DNA of 64,000 bases from Platycnemis pennipes (Eukaryota > Arthropoda > Insecta > Odonata > Platycnemididae), in assembly GCA_933228895.1 (NCBI GenBank), contig OW121853.1:6578494-6642493 (forward strand), given 5' to 3'. Within the stretch, counting starts at the first letter, position 1, and every line of letters starts with the position of its first letter. The notes under the pieces are model-generated. The model was not told the DNA's origin. It worked only from the letters and a program-made list of their open reading frames with translations, and made no database searches. Shown piece by piece: positions 15,101 through 27,100 of this stretch. The translations under genes were made by a program, and so were the position numbers.

Positions 15101-18100
15101 TTGCCACGTATTCATTACCCCTATGCTGAATCTCTTGTAAGTTCTAGCAGCAGCTCTCCTGACTTAACACTAATGCACAATATCGTATTCCACTTCTTGC
15201 TGCTGAATAACCTTAACCTTTCAGTACAGGGCGCCCATTTCTCCCTCTCTCTGGAACCTCTCAACCTATTTACATTGACCTTTTTGCCACTTTTCTGTCA
15301 CACTCTTCATACCCCTCCTAAGTCTTTTGCTTATTTCCTTAAATTTTATTTCGCCTTGCTGTGTTTAAATCTTTCTATTTCCATCATTCCTCAATTTCCT
15401 CCATAGTTTGTGCCAACACCCAGTGTGTCTTGACCACTCTTATGTCTACTGCACCATACTGCTTGCTTTTCTGCATCTTTCCTCATACACCTGTAAACTA
15501 ACTCCTGATATTCTCTCTGATTTACAACTACAATTTTTTCACACTGTTCCTAATCTTGGCCCAACCATAAGTAATCTAGTTAATATATTTCCCCGTGTCC
15601 CCTTGCATACAATGCAATACAATGTTTAACTCACGAGGAATTGTCTCCTGCAAGCAGCTCGTCTATCGCTGTATGAGTCTTGAAGATCCTGAATATGATG
15701 CTGCCGATGCTAATTGCCTCCTGTTTTCACTTGCAGTGGCGCGATTACGTTTTGTTTGTTTATGCAAATATTTTTACATTTTCCGTTCCCTATTGCAAGC
15801 AAGGGGTTATGAACACGTTAATCAAATTGTTATTAGCTTTTATAACTCGTGCCAATCAATTTCGATCCAGTCTAACACTTGGGCTTGGTTTGTATTTTTC
15901 GTGCAACCTGTGCCAGAGTCCGTCACTAAATTCGCCATTAACTTTCCCTTCGATGCCTTGTCAGTAATCTTAAACTTCCCAGAACTACCACGACACAATA
16001 CCTCTTCCTTGAAGAATTCGACATTGTCAATTTGTAATTTTACCGAAGGAAACATACACGGCCACGGAAATACGATTCGTGGCCGCATACTAATGGCGGT
16101 GAAAAATGTATTAAAAGTGTGTATAATTTGTGTGAGGGCTTAACTTGTGAAGGTTTAATTCATTTTTTTCATTCTTATTAGCTTTTAATGTATTGATTTC
16201 AGCCATTAACATTTTCTGAGTTTTGACGAAAATTTAATTCAGCAGAAAAAAAAATTCTGATAATAGCAGACCTTTTGGCGATCGGTCAGGGAATTGGTAA
16301 GGCCATCAGGGAATAGTCGGGGCATTTCAAAATTGGATATCAGTAGCCACCCTGTTGATGTACTTTACTTCAATATCGCATAAGCCACCTTTGAGATATT
16401 GGTCTTCCAACACGCGGGTGATGGAAATTTTGCAACAGATAGTAGGCATCCTAATAAGGGTGTTACAGACGATAAGTTTTACTATTCCATTTTTTTAATT
16501 CCTCTTTAGGATTATAAGTGGCATCATTAATTGCCAAGTTCCTAGTCACTGCTTATATCCCCAATCCCACAAGAAATTTGGCAACTCTGGATTTGGTGCT
16601 GTCGTCCTTCCGACTTCCTTCTGTCACTACAGGCAAGAACATTTTCCCGTGCGACCACGAGTCACTCGAGTGCCCCCTCGTACTTCCTATCCCTCTTCTT
16701 CCGCAGTCACCTCCCCCTCCAAGGGCGTTGAGAGCCTGGAAGAAAGCAGACTGGCCTGCAATTAACCATGCTCTTTCCCTCATCCCTTGGGCCCTCCTGG
16801 AGTGCGGCTCCCCTGAGAGTGGCCTGGAGGTCTTTTATGACGTCGTTCATGGTGCCATCGCGGACTTCGTCCCCTCGCGACGAGTTTCCAAGAAGAGACC
16901 CATCTGGCATTCCGCAGAGACGATATATGCTCTAAGAAATAAACTCAGGGCCTGGAAACTTTGGAAGCGTCACCCAAACCCTCACACCCGTGCCACCTTT
17001 GTGGAACTAAGACGCCATTCATGCTTTCTCCTTCGGCGTGATTACAAAAACTATATTACTGGCATTTCCGAGGAAATTCGGGTGAACCCTAAAAGATTTT
17101 GGTCACTTGTTAACGCAAGGAGGAAATCCCACCGTATTCCTGCCTCCCTATCTTATAATGCTGTGAATCTCCTTAGTGTCGATCGCCCTTCTGCTTTTAA
17201 TGATTACTTCTGCTCCAACTTCAACCATGCGTCTCCCACCCTTCCTCTCCCCCAGATTCCATCCGTTTGCCCACATTCCCTCTCCTACATTTCAACCACC
17301 CCTCAGGAAGTTTTTAAATACTTAATCATGCTCCCCTGTTCGAAGTCTACCGGGTCGGATAATGTGGGATCACTCTTTCTCAACCGCACTGCTACCTCAC
17401 TTCATATACCTATCTCCATCCTGTTTAACAGACTTTTCTCCACTGGATGCTTCCCTTCGCAGTGGAAGTACTCTAATGTCACCCCAATTTGGAAATCCGG
17501 TTCTAAAGGCCTAGTTGAAAACTACCGTCCTATTTCCATTCTACCTGTTTTATCAATAATTTTTGAACGCATCATACATGATCGTCTTCTGCACTTCATT
17601 CTCCCCTACATCTCTCCCAATCAACATGGTTTTCTCCCAGGTGCCTCCTGTCTCACCAACCTCGCCGTTTTACACTATCATATCATAAATGCCTTCGAAC
17701 TCAACTCTCAACTTGATGTGTGCTACCTGGATTTCTCTAAAGCTTTTGACTCAGTTAACCACACCCTTTTGATCCATAAACTTCAACACAGGTACAACAT
17801 ACATGGCACTTTCCTATCCTTAATCCATAGTTTCCTTAGCTCTCGGTATCAACGTGTGCTTGTCGACGGTATCTCCTCCAATCACCTTCCAGTTTCCTCT
17901 GGGGTTCCTCAGGGTAGCGTCCTTGGCCCCCTTCTGTTCTCGCTTTTTGTTGATGACATTGTGGACTGTGTTTACCCATCGGGATGTAACATTTTACTTT
18001 ATGCTGATGATTGCAAAATTTTCAGGAGGATTGATACCTCTTCTGACTCCAATTCCCTCCAATTGGCTCTCTCCTCGGTTCTCTCCTGGTGCTCTACTTG

Positions 18101-21100
18101 GCAGCTTCATATTAACCCCTCTAAGTCAGCTGTTATGACCTTCTCATTGAAGCGCTCCACCCTTTTTCATTCCTATACCCTATCACTAAACCCTATTCCT
18201 CATGTCAATTCCCATTGTGACCTAGGGGTAATATTTGACCCTAAACTCTGCTTTCATGAGCACATTAAAAAGATTATTGGTAAGGCAATGGCAGTTGTCG
18301 GCCTTCTTTACCGTCATACTGACATACATGACCCGTTTGCTCTACGTACGATATTTTTTGGATGTGTCCTCCCTATATTAGAATACTGTGCGCCAATTTG
18401 GTCTACCGCCTGCCCCACAACCTTGAAACAGCTTAATCGACCTGTTAATTTCTTCCTTGCCATCGCGCTTATCGCGCCTTCTCTGGACCAAGTCCTCGAA
18501 TTCAAGCAGAGCGCTTACAGAAATATAGTTCCCCTAAATACAATACCTAGCTACTCAATTTAAATAGGTGAAATAATATTGAGTATTTTGGTAAATATAT
18601 TAAATTGATCGTCCACATTGGTAACTGAAACAATGGAAATTTTTATCATTCAAGGTGCTCAAGTTGTTAACCTGAGAAAATATTGTGCAAGTCCTGCTTT
18701 GAATTTAAAAAATTATTTCCAAAACTGAACTTCAAAAATTGGGGAGGGACTACATTTGGAGGAATCTGGTAAAAGCATATACTAGTGTCTCAAGCATATA
18801 GACTTCAAAAACAAAGAGCAGTAGTGTATTTCATTTTATGGAAGAATTTAAATGTGGCAGGGCAGTACGCAGCGATGGAAAGGTGAAATACTTACACTCG
18901 CAACGTCTGTGCCACGAAAAGATTCATACTATGAAATGAATACAATTAGGATGCAATTTATACTGTTTGAGAACTCCTGTGGGAGTGTATTTAAATTGTA
19001 CCAAAGTTGATATTATGAAGAATGAAATGAATTTTCACCCAGATATGATAAAATGTTAATAACACAAGAACTGAACTGGTGGCCGATAACTGTGATCATT
19101 TGCACTGCCTCAATTCAACAGGTTAACTATAAAGGATTACTCCAAAAAAACATTTGAAACTTGTTTTATCACATCAATTCCACACTGAATCATAAAAATA
19201 TTTTGTTAAGAAATTTTTTAATTTGGATAACTTGCACTAGCCGACTGGTGAGGTAGCTCAGATGTGTTATTAATGCTATCTTTCTTTGGAACATCAATTT
19301 TATGCTACTTGGCAATTGTCAAGTCAAAACAAAATAAAATATTTTCATTGAAGAAGATTGGCAATTTTCCACAGAATATTCTGTGGAAAATTGCCAATCT
19401 TCTTTAATTATGTTATTCCTTCACAACTCATCTGAAACGACTCTTTTTATAGAATACTTTCAATTCATGCTAAATAAAAAGTGTGGTCCAAGTGGATTCT
19501 CATGATGCAACTCGCATTGATATGGTGAAACATCTAAGATTACCAGTCTCTACAATGGATATCTTTATGAAAAATTGCTATGTGAATTTTGAAACATGCT
19601 AGTCAGTGCAGACATCTGTTGAAAATTAGAAAATGTCAAGAAATCTTAGTTTGAATGAATACTAATTAAGAGTGGTTTTTAAGTTCTAGATCGTCAAATA
19701 TTGCTATGAGTGACTCTTCATTAGAGGAAAAGTGGCTAAAGTTTTGGATCATCAAGCATTTGACAACATCCAATTGGTTGTGTTGGTTAAAAATTTGTAA
19801 AAATAAGTCATACAAAAATAAATCAGGACAGTTATATATTTCAAGAAATAATTGACGATATTGGTTTATTTAAGTTTATCAGTGTTTCTTATTTTTATCT
19901 TTACTCTATAGTGCATAAGTATGCATGTAAAACTGAAAATTCTCCTTTCCCCTCTATTTGTATTTTCCCACAATCTACACTTTTCCCCTGGAAAAGTAGA
20001 AAAAAGAAAAGAAACTATGTATCACCCTATTAGACTTCAATCAAAATTCTCCATACATTTTTAGAGAATGTTTATAACTGCCTTACTTTGTTCCTTTGGT
20101 GGTGAATGTATCCTTCTCTGCTCTCACCTCCTGCATCTGGTGTTGGGGAATGCCATTTTTTCATCACCAAGCTGCATCTCTACCTTGTTCTATGAAACCT
20201 TTTGCCAGATGGACTATGGTAGTGCACCTGTCCAATTCAAACTCCACCCCTGTGTTTTCATGCAGAGTCCTATGCCAACCTGTGTAAAAAGAGAGTTAAA
20301 ACTTATCCTTGGGGAAGGTTTTGGTGGCATAGTAAAAGTTCTACTCTTGGTACATTGACAGTGACAGTGAGTGACTGATTCAGCCAAGCAAAAGATCCTT
20401 ATGATAAAATGAAGAAATCGGGAGTTTATGAAGTGATGTGTAACAAATGTGGTGTGAGCTACATAGGTCAAACAGGTAGGAATTTTTAAATTGGAATTAA
20501 CAAACGCAGAAAGTGCCTGACAAATGGTGACCCCAAAATCTCACGTGGCCAATCACCTAATGAAGGGGAATATCCTCCACTTGGAGTGCAAGGGACACCT
20601 TGGAAAGATGGGAGAATGCCAAGAGGAAGAAGATGAATTGGACGCTGCTAAATTATGTTGAATTTGAGTGTCACTCCCCAGTCCTGTCCCTATCCCACCT
20701 CCGTCAGTCATTTCCCATCCCACTCCCCCCACCTGCCACCCCCTCCTTTACTCTGGTGTACTTTTCCTCCCCCTCTGTCTAAATATGCCTCAGACTGGTG
20801 TACTTTATACTAGACCTGGTGGTGACGCCATAAGCGTTGAAACACGTGTAGTCTTGTTTCCATTAAATTTGTGGACAATACTGCCACCAGCAAAAGTTTT
20901 ACTTTATTGATTTTTGTTCATGCACACATGTTAGATTGAAGGGTCAAATGCCACTAGTAATGTGGCAACATCAAATTGTTGCACAGCGTGCTGAGTGGAA
21001 GTGATGAGTGGCAGATTGAGTGATCCTTGTTGTTCTCGTGCAGATCCGTCTGATGTGGAGTCACCTCGAGCCTCATTTTCTCTCTTGCCGTCCAAATTTG

Positions 21101-24100
21101 GGGTTGGGTCACCGCACCCACCAACGCCTGCCGTGTGCCCCAACGAGGAGGACCTCTCCCTGCTCCTGGGCACCATGCAGGTCAGTCTTTTGCTCATTTA
21201 TTTTGCTCATTTAAATGGTGAAAGAACCTTTTGTCTTTCTCTCCAAGTTGGAGACTTCTCTATGGATCTCCTCTTGGACACAATGCCTTGTTAGCTTTGA
21301 GACTGGTTTTGAGTTTGAGGTACATAACAAAAGACGTGTTTGAGTCACTGATGGGTTTATTCCTTTATTTAAGTATTTCAAGTTGATAGCCTTCTATTGA
21401 ATGTAACATAAATTTTAATCGAAGAAATACCTTCAGGCGTAACTTTGCGGAATTGAATCATCATGAAAAAGTAAAAATGACTTTGTATATTCCACACTTT
21501 TATTAACAATACCGCCCATGGTTTCGATGGCTATAGCGTCATTGTACATTGTCATTGTCAAGATACTGAGCACAGATATATAGTTATATGTTGCCTTGAC
21601 AATGACGCTATAGCCGTCGAAACCGCGGTCGGTATTGTTAATAAAAGTGTGGAATATACAAAGTCATTTTTACTTTTTCATGATAAATTTTAACAATTTC
21701 TCATTGTTTTTATTTGATGGTATTTCCAAACTACATTTGCAAAGTTTATTTTAACAGCAAATACTGAGTAAGTGCATACTTCTACAGGCATGCACAGGTT
21801 GGATAAATATCATCTGAATGCTATCGAAATTGAATTTAGATGGAATCCTTGACCAGACAAACGTAATAATGTGATTCTTAATTGAAAATGTATGTACCTG
21901 TGGTTGAAAATCTCAGCAGACAACATAATTATATCATGTCCATAAAATTAATTAAATTAGGACAATTAAGCTGAATGTGAGTTTACTTTTTTTTCACCTA
22001 TGAGGAGCATATTACTGTCTGGACTTCCGGGGTGTAAGTACAGTGAAACCTCTCTAAAACATTCACCATTGGTTCCAGAAAATAAGGGTTGTTTGGAGAG
22101 TTGGCTGCTTAACCCATTAATGTGCAGAATTTTTTTTTTAATTTTGATAGTTGGTGCATACCATTTTCTGAGCACAGATATATTTCCATAGTATTTATTT
22201 CAGCCATTAAGGAAATACTACCTGGTAGCAGATGGTACCGCTAAAGGCTTCCCACACCTTTTCAGATTTGAACAAAAATTGGTGCATAGATGATGCCAAC
22301 CTTCATGAGCCCAAGTGTATTCCCTGATTTCTCGGAAAAAAATGTTATCCCTGATATATAGAAGCACATGCATTGCGTGAATGCCTGTGAAAAAAAAAGA
22401 ACTTTTTTATGCTATTTTTATTCAAGCTCCTGCAGACTTGGTTTACCCGATGAAGGCATTTGAAAGGTTTCATTAGAAAGATTAAGAAGTGTAACTAATA
22501 GTTGTGCACTATCAAGTGAACTTATTGTAAGAATAATTAACTGGTAGTTTCAGGTGTAACTATATGGAACCTATTCATAATTGAAATTAAATGTGTAGTT
22601 CCACATGCATTTATTAACGAACGATCCAGGTTTTGACATCCTGCACCTGGTGATGATTTTGGATGTCGAAACCCAGGTCATACCTGATCCAGGCCATAGG
22701 TTAATTTATTTATGTTGAACTACAAAGCTAAGTTTTCATTTCAATCAACAATAATTTGCTTATTACCACTGTTATATAAATATATAAAATAAATTTTTTT
22801 ATCAGTTGGGGTTAAAAATAAACTCTGTAAGACTTAGTTGTGCCAGTTTTCTTCTACATATAACTCAGTGCACTATGCACACACAGTGCCTACATGTGCC
22901 ACAGTGACACATGGTCCTCTTTCTGATTGACTGCATTGATACATTTTTCGTTGTTGTTAGTTTTAATTCATGAGAAATGTTTGGAGCTATCAGGATGGTA
23001 TCTAGCGTTCATGGCTTTGATATTTTTTTATGACTTAATTCATTTTTATGCCCATATGTGGGGTATAGTTTTCTGGGATGTTTGCCAATTCACAGTGACA
23101 CAGTTTTACAAAGAGCCTTTCAGTGGGTGAAGACTCAACTGTTGCCTCCACTCATTTCTCTAATGTTGCTATCTGAGTGTAGAGATTCCCCACAAGTAGC
23201 ATCCCTAGTCGCCCCCTTACATTGCCATTTAGGGTGGTTGATGGATTTCATTTTGGTCTCCCGTGAAAGGTGTCAAGAGGGCGTAGTTTCAGCACGACGT
23301 CAACTCCCAAGACTCAGGGTTGGGGCAGTGCATCTTTGGACCCTAAGGTGGGTGTGTCCTCGGGTCCCGAGCCGTCTTTCCAGCCGTCGCTGCCTCAGGC
23401 CCCTTTGGTGGGGGCCAAGGGGGGGGGGCACAGGGAAGTGATGCGCTCCAACAGCGAGAGCCGCTCGGTGGGTGGCAGCTCGGGGGGAGGCCTCACGGAG
23501 CGCATCAGGAAGAAGTCTGAGCCAGGGGGGGGTGGGGGAGGGTGCGTGGCGCGGGAGGAGGAGGAACCGTACTTGGATTTGGTGCTGCAGCGGCACGCGA
23601 GGAAGCTGCTGAAGGCAGGGCGCTTGGGGGATTTGGGTCGTCTCTCTGCGTGGCACGCACCACACTTTGGCCTCGTCAGCTGGCTGCGCTCAGAGCGGGA
23701 GGGTGCGGCACGATTGCCTCACCCTCCGGAAGTGGCCCTCCGCTCCCTCCACGCCAACCTGAGGTGGCCTCTGCCAAACCCTCCCTGCTCACCGTCCATC
23801 TCTTCCTGTCAGAATCTGCCTCCTGTGGCTGCCAAGCTGTCTGCTGATTCCCGTAAGTCTGGTTGAATGGATTTGGGGTTGCCCGACCTTGTAAATGGAT
23901 ATTTCCTTCCTACCTTCCTAGTACAGGTCCAGGAAAATATGCAGTTTCATAAAAATTCAAAATTAGTTTTAAGAGTCTCAAAATTAGTGTAATATAGTTT
24001 TATGCTTATTTTTTGTTTTATTTTTCCAATACAAATAAGATTGCAAAAAAGAAAAACTTACAACCTTTTTGCTGTACCTTCCTTTTTATTGTTCTGCTTG

Positions 24101-27100
24101 TCTTACTAGTCTTGGTATTTCTTAACATTAACAGTTCATAAAAGTTCATTTACTTTAGGCTACCATTATATGTAGTGCCTAAGTTACTTGAATGCAAACA
24201 TTGTTAAAGTCACAGCATTTTCTGGTTTCAATCAATGTCAACGTTCGCCGACTAAAATGGAAGACTGAGAGAATGACCTCTCACTGTCCACGTTGTCTGT
24301 GGGTATCCATACGTATTACTTTGCGAATTAAGCAAACCCTGGGTTGTCTTATTTCATTGAACAGAGGATGCCATAATGTCTATGCCTGTGTTTTTGCCAG
24401 CTCATCTGGGGCAGTTTTCAGCATAACGTACTCGTAGTGCCAAGATAGGTACTCAATCAACAAGAGGAATTGATGACTGAATTCTCTTCTAAGCATCCTG
24501 GTTAAGAGGTGTATTCACTAGAGATGGGCCGAATAGTAGATTTCTCAAATTCAAATATTAAATCATGGCTTGAATATTTGAATATCTGGAATTTCGAATA
24601 CTAGAATTGCAATTCATATGCTAAATGTTATTCTGCTGTAATTAATTTATTTGTTGCTTGGTGAATGAAAATGCTAAAACTTGATTGAATTAAATAATTT
24701 AATTCTCATTTCAAAATGTCAAATATATATAAAAAATAACTTTACTATCAATGATGGACCATTGAATACATTAACTTTTATTGGCGTTAATAAGTAGGCA
24801 GAAAGATATAATAAACCTTCAAAGTTGATCAACTTCCAACAAGTTCTGAATCAAATACAAAGTAGTGTATTCTTCAAGTACCATATTCCTCCAAATATAG
24901 TCCCCTCATTTTTATCTGAGATCTTCTAAAGTGTTAGGGGGAACTATATTCGAGCGCTCAAGACACCTCTAATGTCCGTTGTAAAATTCCATCCCCCAAG
25001 TTTGAAGGCCAATATCTCAAAAATGGCTATTTTGATTTTAAAATAAAGTACAGTGGAAGCTCGGTATAACGGTTATCGTTTGGTCGTTGGTGAAACTGGC
25101 CCTAAGTATGGAACATTGGAGGAACGTGACCACCTTTGTCGTCATTTTAAATTTTCTGATGTGAATTCATTGACATAATAACACTTGACTATGCCACAGT
25201 ACTTTATTTGCATTCATATTTTTTTTTAATTGAGTTCAGAACATTGGCGGAAACGCGGAACAACGTATGAATTTAGCAGAACGAACTTGAGTTGATGGCA
25301 GAACTTTAATTTTTGCAGCTTTTTCTGCAAACTTTCTTCATACGTGGATTTCCGTCTACTTTTCGGAGGAGGTTGGGCTTTTCACCTCAGGCTTTCCCAC
25401 AGCCAGTTCTAAGCACTTGTCTCACTTCAACTGTCACAAAGATCGAAGCTAAGTAAACAAATACGCAACATATTGTTAAGTCAGTTAAAGAAGGCAGGAT
25501 TTCAAAATTATATGTTTTTGGATGATTTTCACTGAATGAATACTTTCGAATAAAAGTATCCGGAAAAAAACGAGTACTCAAAAGTATCGAAATATCAGGA
25601 AAATGGCCGATTCCTGATACTTGCTATCGGTATCAGCCCAAGTGTAATTTTTTAATTTAACATGAGTGAGATAATTTTTTTGTGTAACAAAATATAATTC
25701 GATACATATTAATAATAATAATATTTTTATTACACCGTTAGCAAGTACATGCATGGTTTCGTCAAGAAATTCGGACAGGACACATACACACAAGATCCAC
25801 AATGTCATCATATCAAATGAGCATAATTGTACAAAGTTGTTCAAATTACAATGTCATCATTACAGCAACAATGGACATATCCATACGAAGTTATTCACAT
25901 GCAGTCACTTAGAAATTCTCTTACATCATAATAGCATTTCTTAATTAAAAATTCTTTGACTCTCCTTTTAAAAATAATTGGAGAGGTAATGGTTTTAAAG
26001 TCATTTGGCAACTTATTGTATAGCATTGAGGATGAGTGATAAGCACCTTTAGCAAAAAGGGAGTATGAATGCTGACTGGTGTGTATGTTATTGTTTGAGC
26101 GGGTGGAGTAGTCATGGTAAATGGAGGTCATTGGGAATTTATCAGGATTTTCTTTAACAAAGCAGACACAAGACAAAATGTAAATAGAGGGCAATGTTAG
26201 TATATTTGCATTAGTGAAAAGTGGTTTACCAGGGGTACGTATAGGGACTTGGAACCAGTGGCGTGCGGTGGATCAAATATTCAGTGAAGCAGTAGATCTA
26301 TACTGGGAGGGGGGCCAACCACTCCCCGAAAACTGTTTGTAATTTTAGTTCAATGTATTTTTACGCCAAATCGTCATGTCACTTGGAATATTATTTGAAA
26401 TATTAGCATCTGAGTTGTGCATATAAAGAATTTATGAGGCAATGAGGGAAGTGTTGATTTTTAAAGTCTCTGAATTTGTGTTATGACACAAAACTAACTG
26501 CAAATACAATCAAGTTCATTTGTAGCAATAATAAAAGAAAATCACTCCAATTTATTAAATTTTTGTGAAATTGGACAAAACAACTAAGTAAAAACGTTAA
26601 AAACCACTGAAACGCCTTCTCACACACATATACGTATCAAATTACAAGAATATAACAAACGTGTTGCTATATGAAATATTGAGGCATCAAGGTTAATTTA
26701 GTTCCACCTAAGCCTTCATATTATTTTTATATCGATAAAAACAACAGTTGCTACTATGTATTCTGTAAAACAGGCAGTAGGCTTGCTTACATACTCACAT
26801 AATAGCCTATATGTATAGAAATTTTTTCGATGTTACACTCTATGATAAAAACCGGGAAAATTAACGGGAGACATTTGTGCTTAAAAATCTGTATTGAACA
26901 ATTAAATATCTCAGGACTATATCTGACAAGAGTAGCTTTAAAAAGTAGACCTACCCCTTAGCAAAACCATAATCACACAAAAAATTAAATACAAAACTGA
27001 CGGATAGATGCCACTATATGAGAGTAGTCCTAACGAAACTGGAAGTCCATTCTTCTATCCTTAGTGGTAAATTCGTTAACAACTTCAAAAAAACTTTCCT

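Larger units (their letters stand above)
12860..18769. mobile_element. TA-flanked composite DNA transposon (pogo/Tc1-mariner type), with insertions
   Basis: The left end CTGTATTCCTCCGAATGTAG and the right end (reverse complement CCAGATTCCTCCAAATGTAG) are inverted repeats, each next to TA (12858-12859 and 18770-18771). The 5.9 kb between holds a second transposon (13829-16354) and a LINE ORF (16518-18563). A third, partial copy of the left end lies at about 24890-25050. No transposase of its own is visible. Confidence 0.65.

Noticed and set aside
15595..16143. 182-codon frame on the + strand
   Set aside because: No motif or domain recognised; it lies inside the 13829-16354 transposon and has irregular composition. 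Could be a relic, but I cannot support it as a gene.
23300..23847. Minus-strand and alternative-frame ORFs over RIC1 exon d
   Set aside because: GC-rich shadow frames without recognisable domains.
3223..25656. One giant hAT element from the left end at 3223 to the right end at 25656
   Set aside because: The 8-bp flanks do not match (attatttt versus attttttaa) and two RIC1 exons would lie inside; two separate truncated fragments are more likely.
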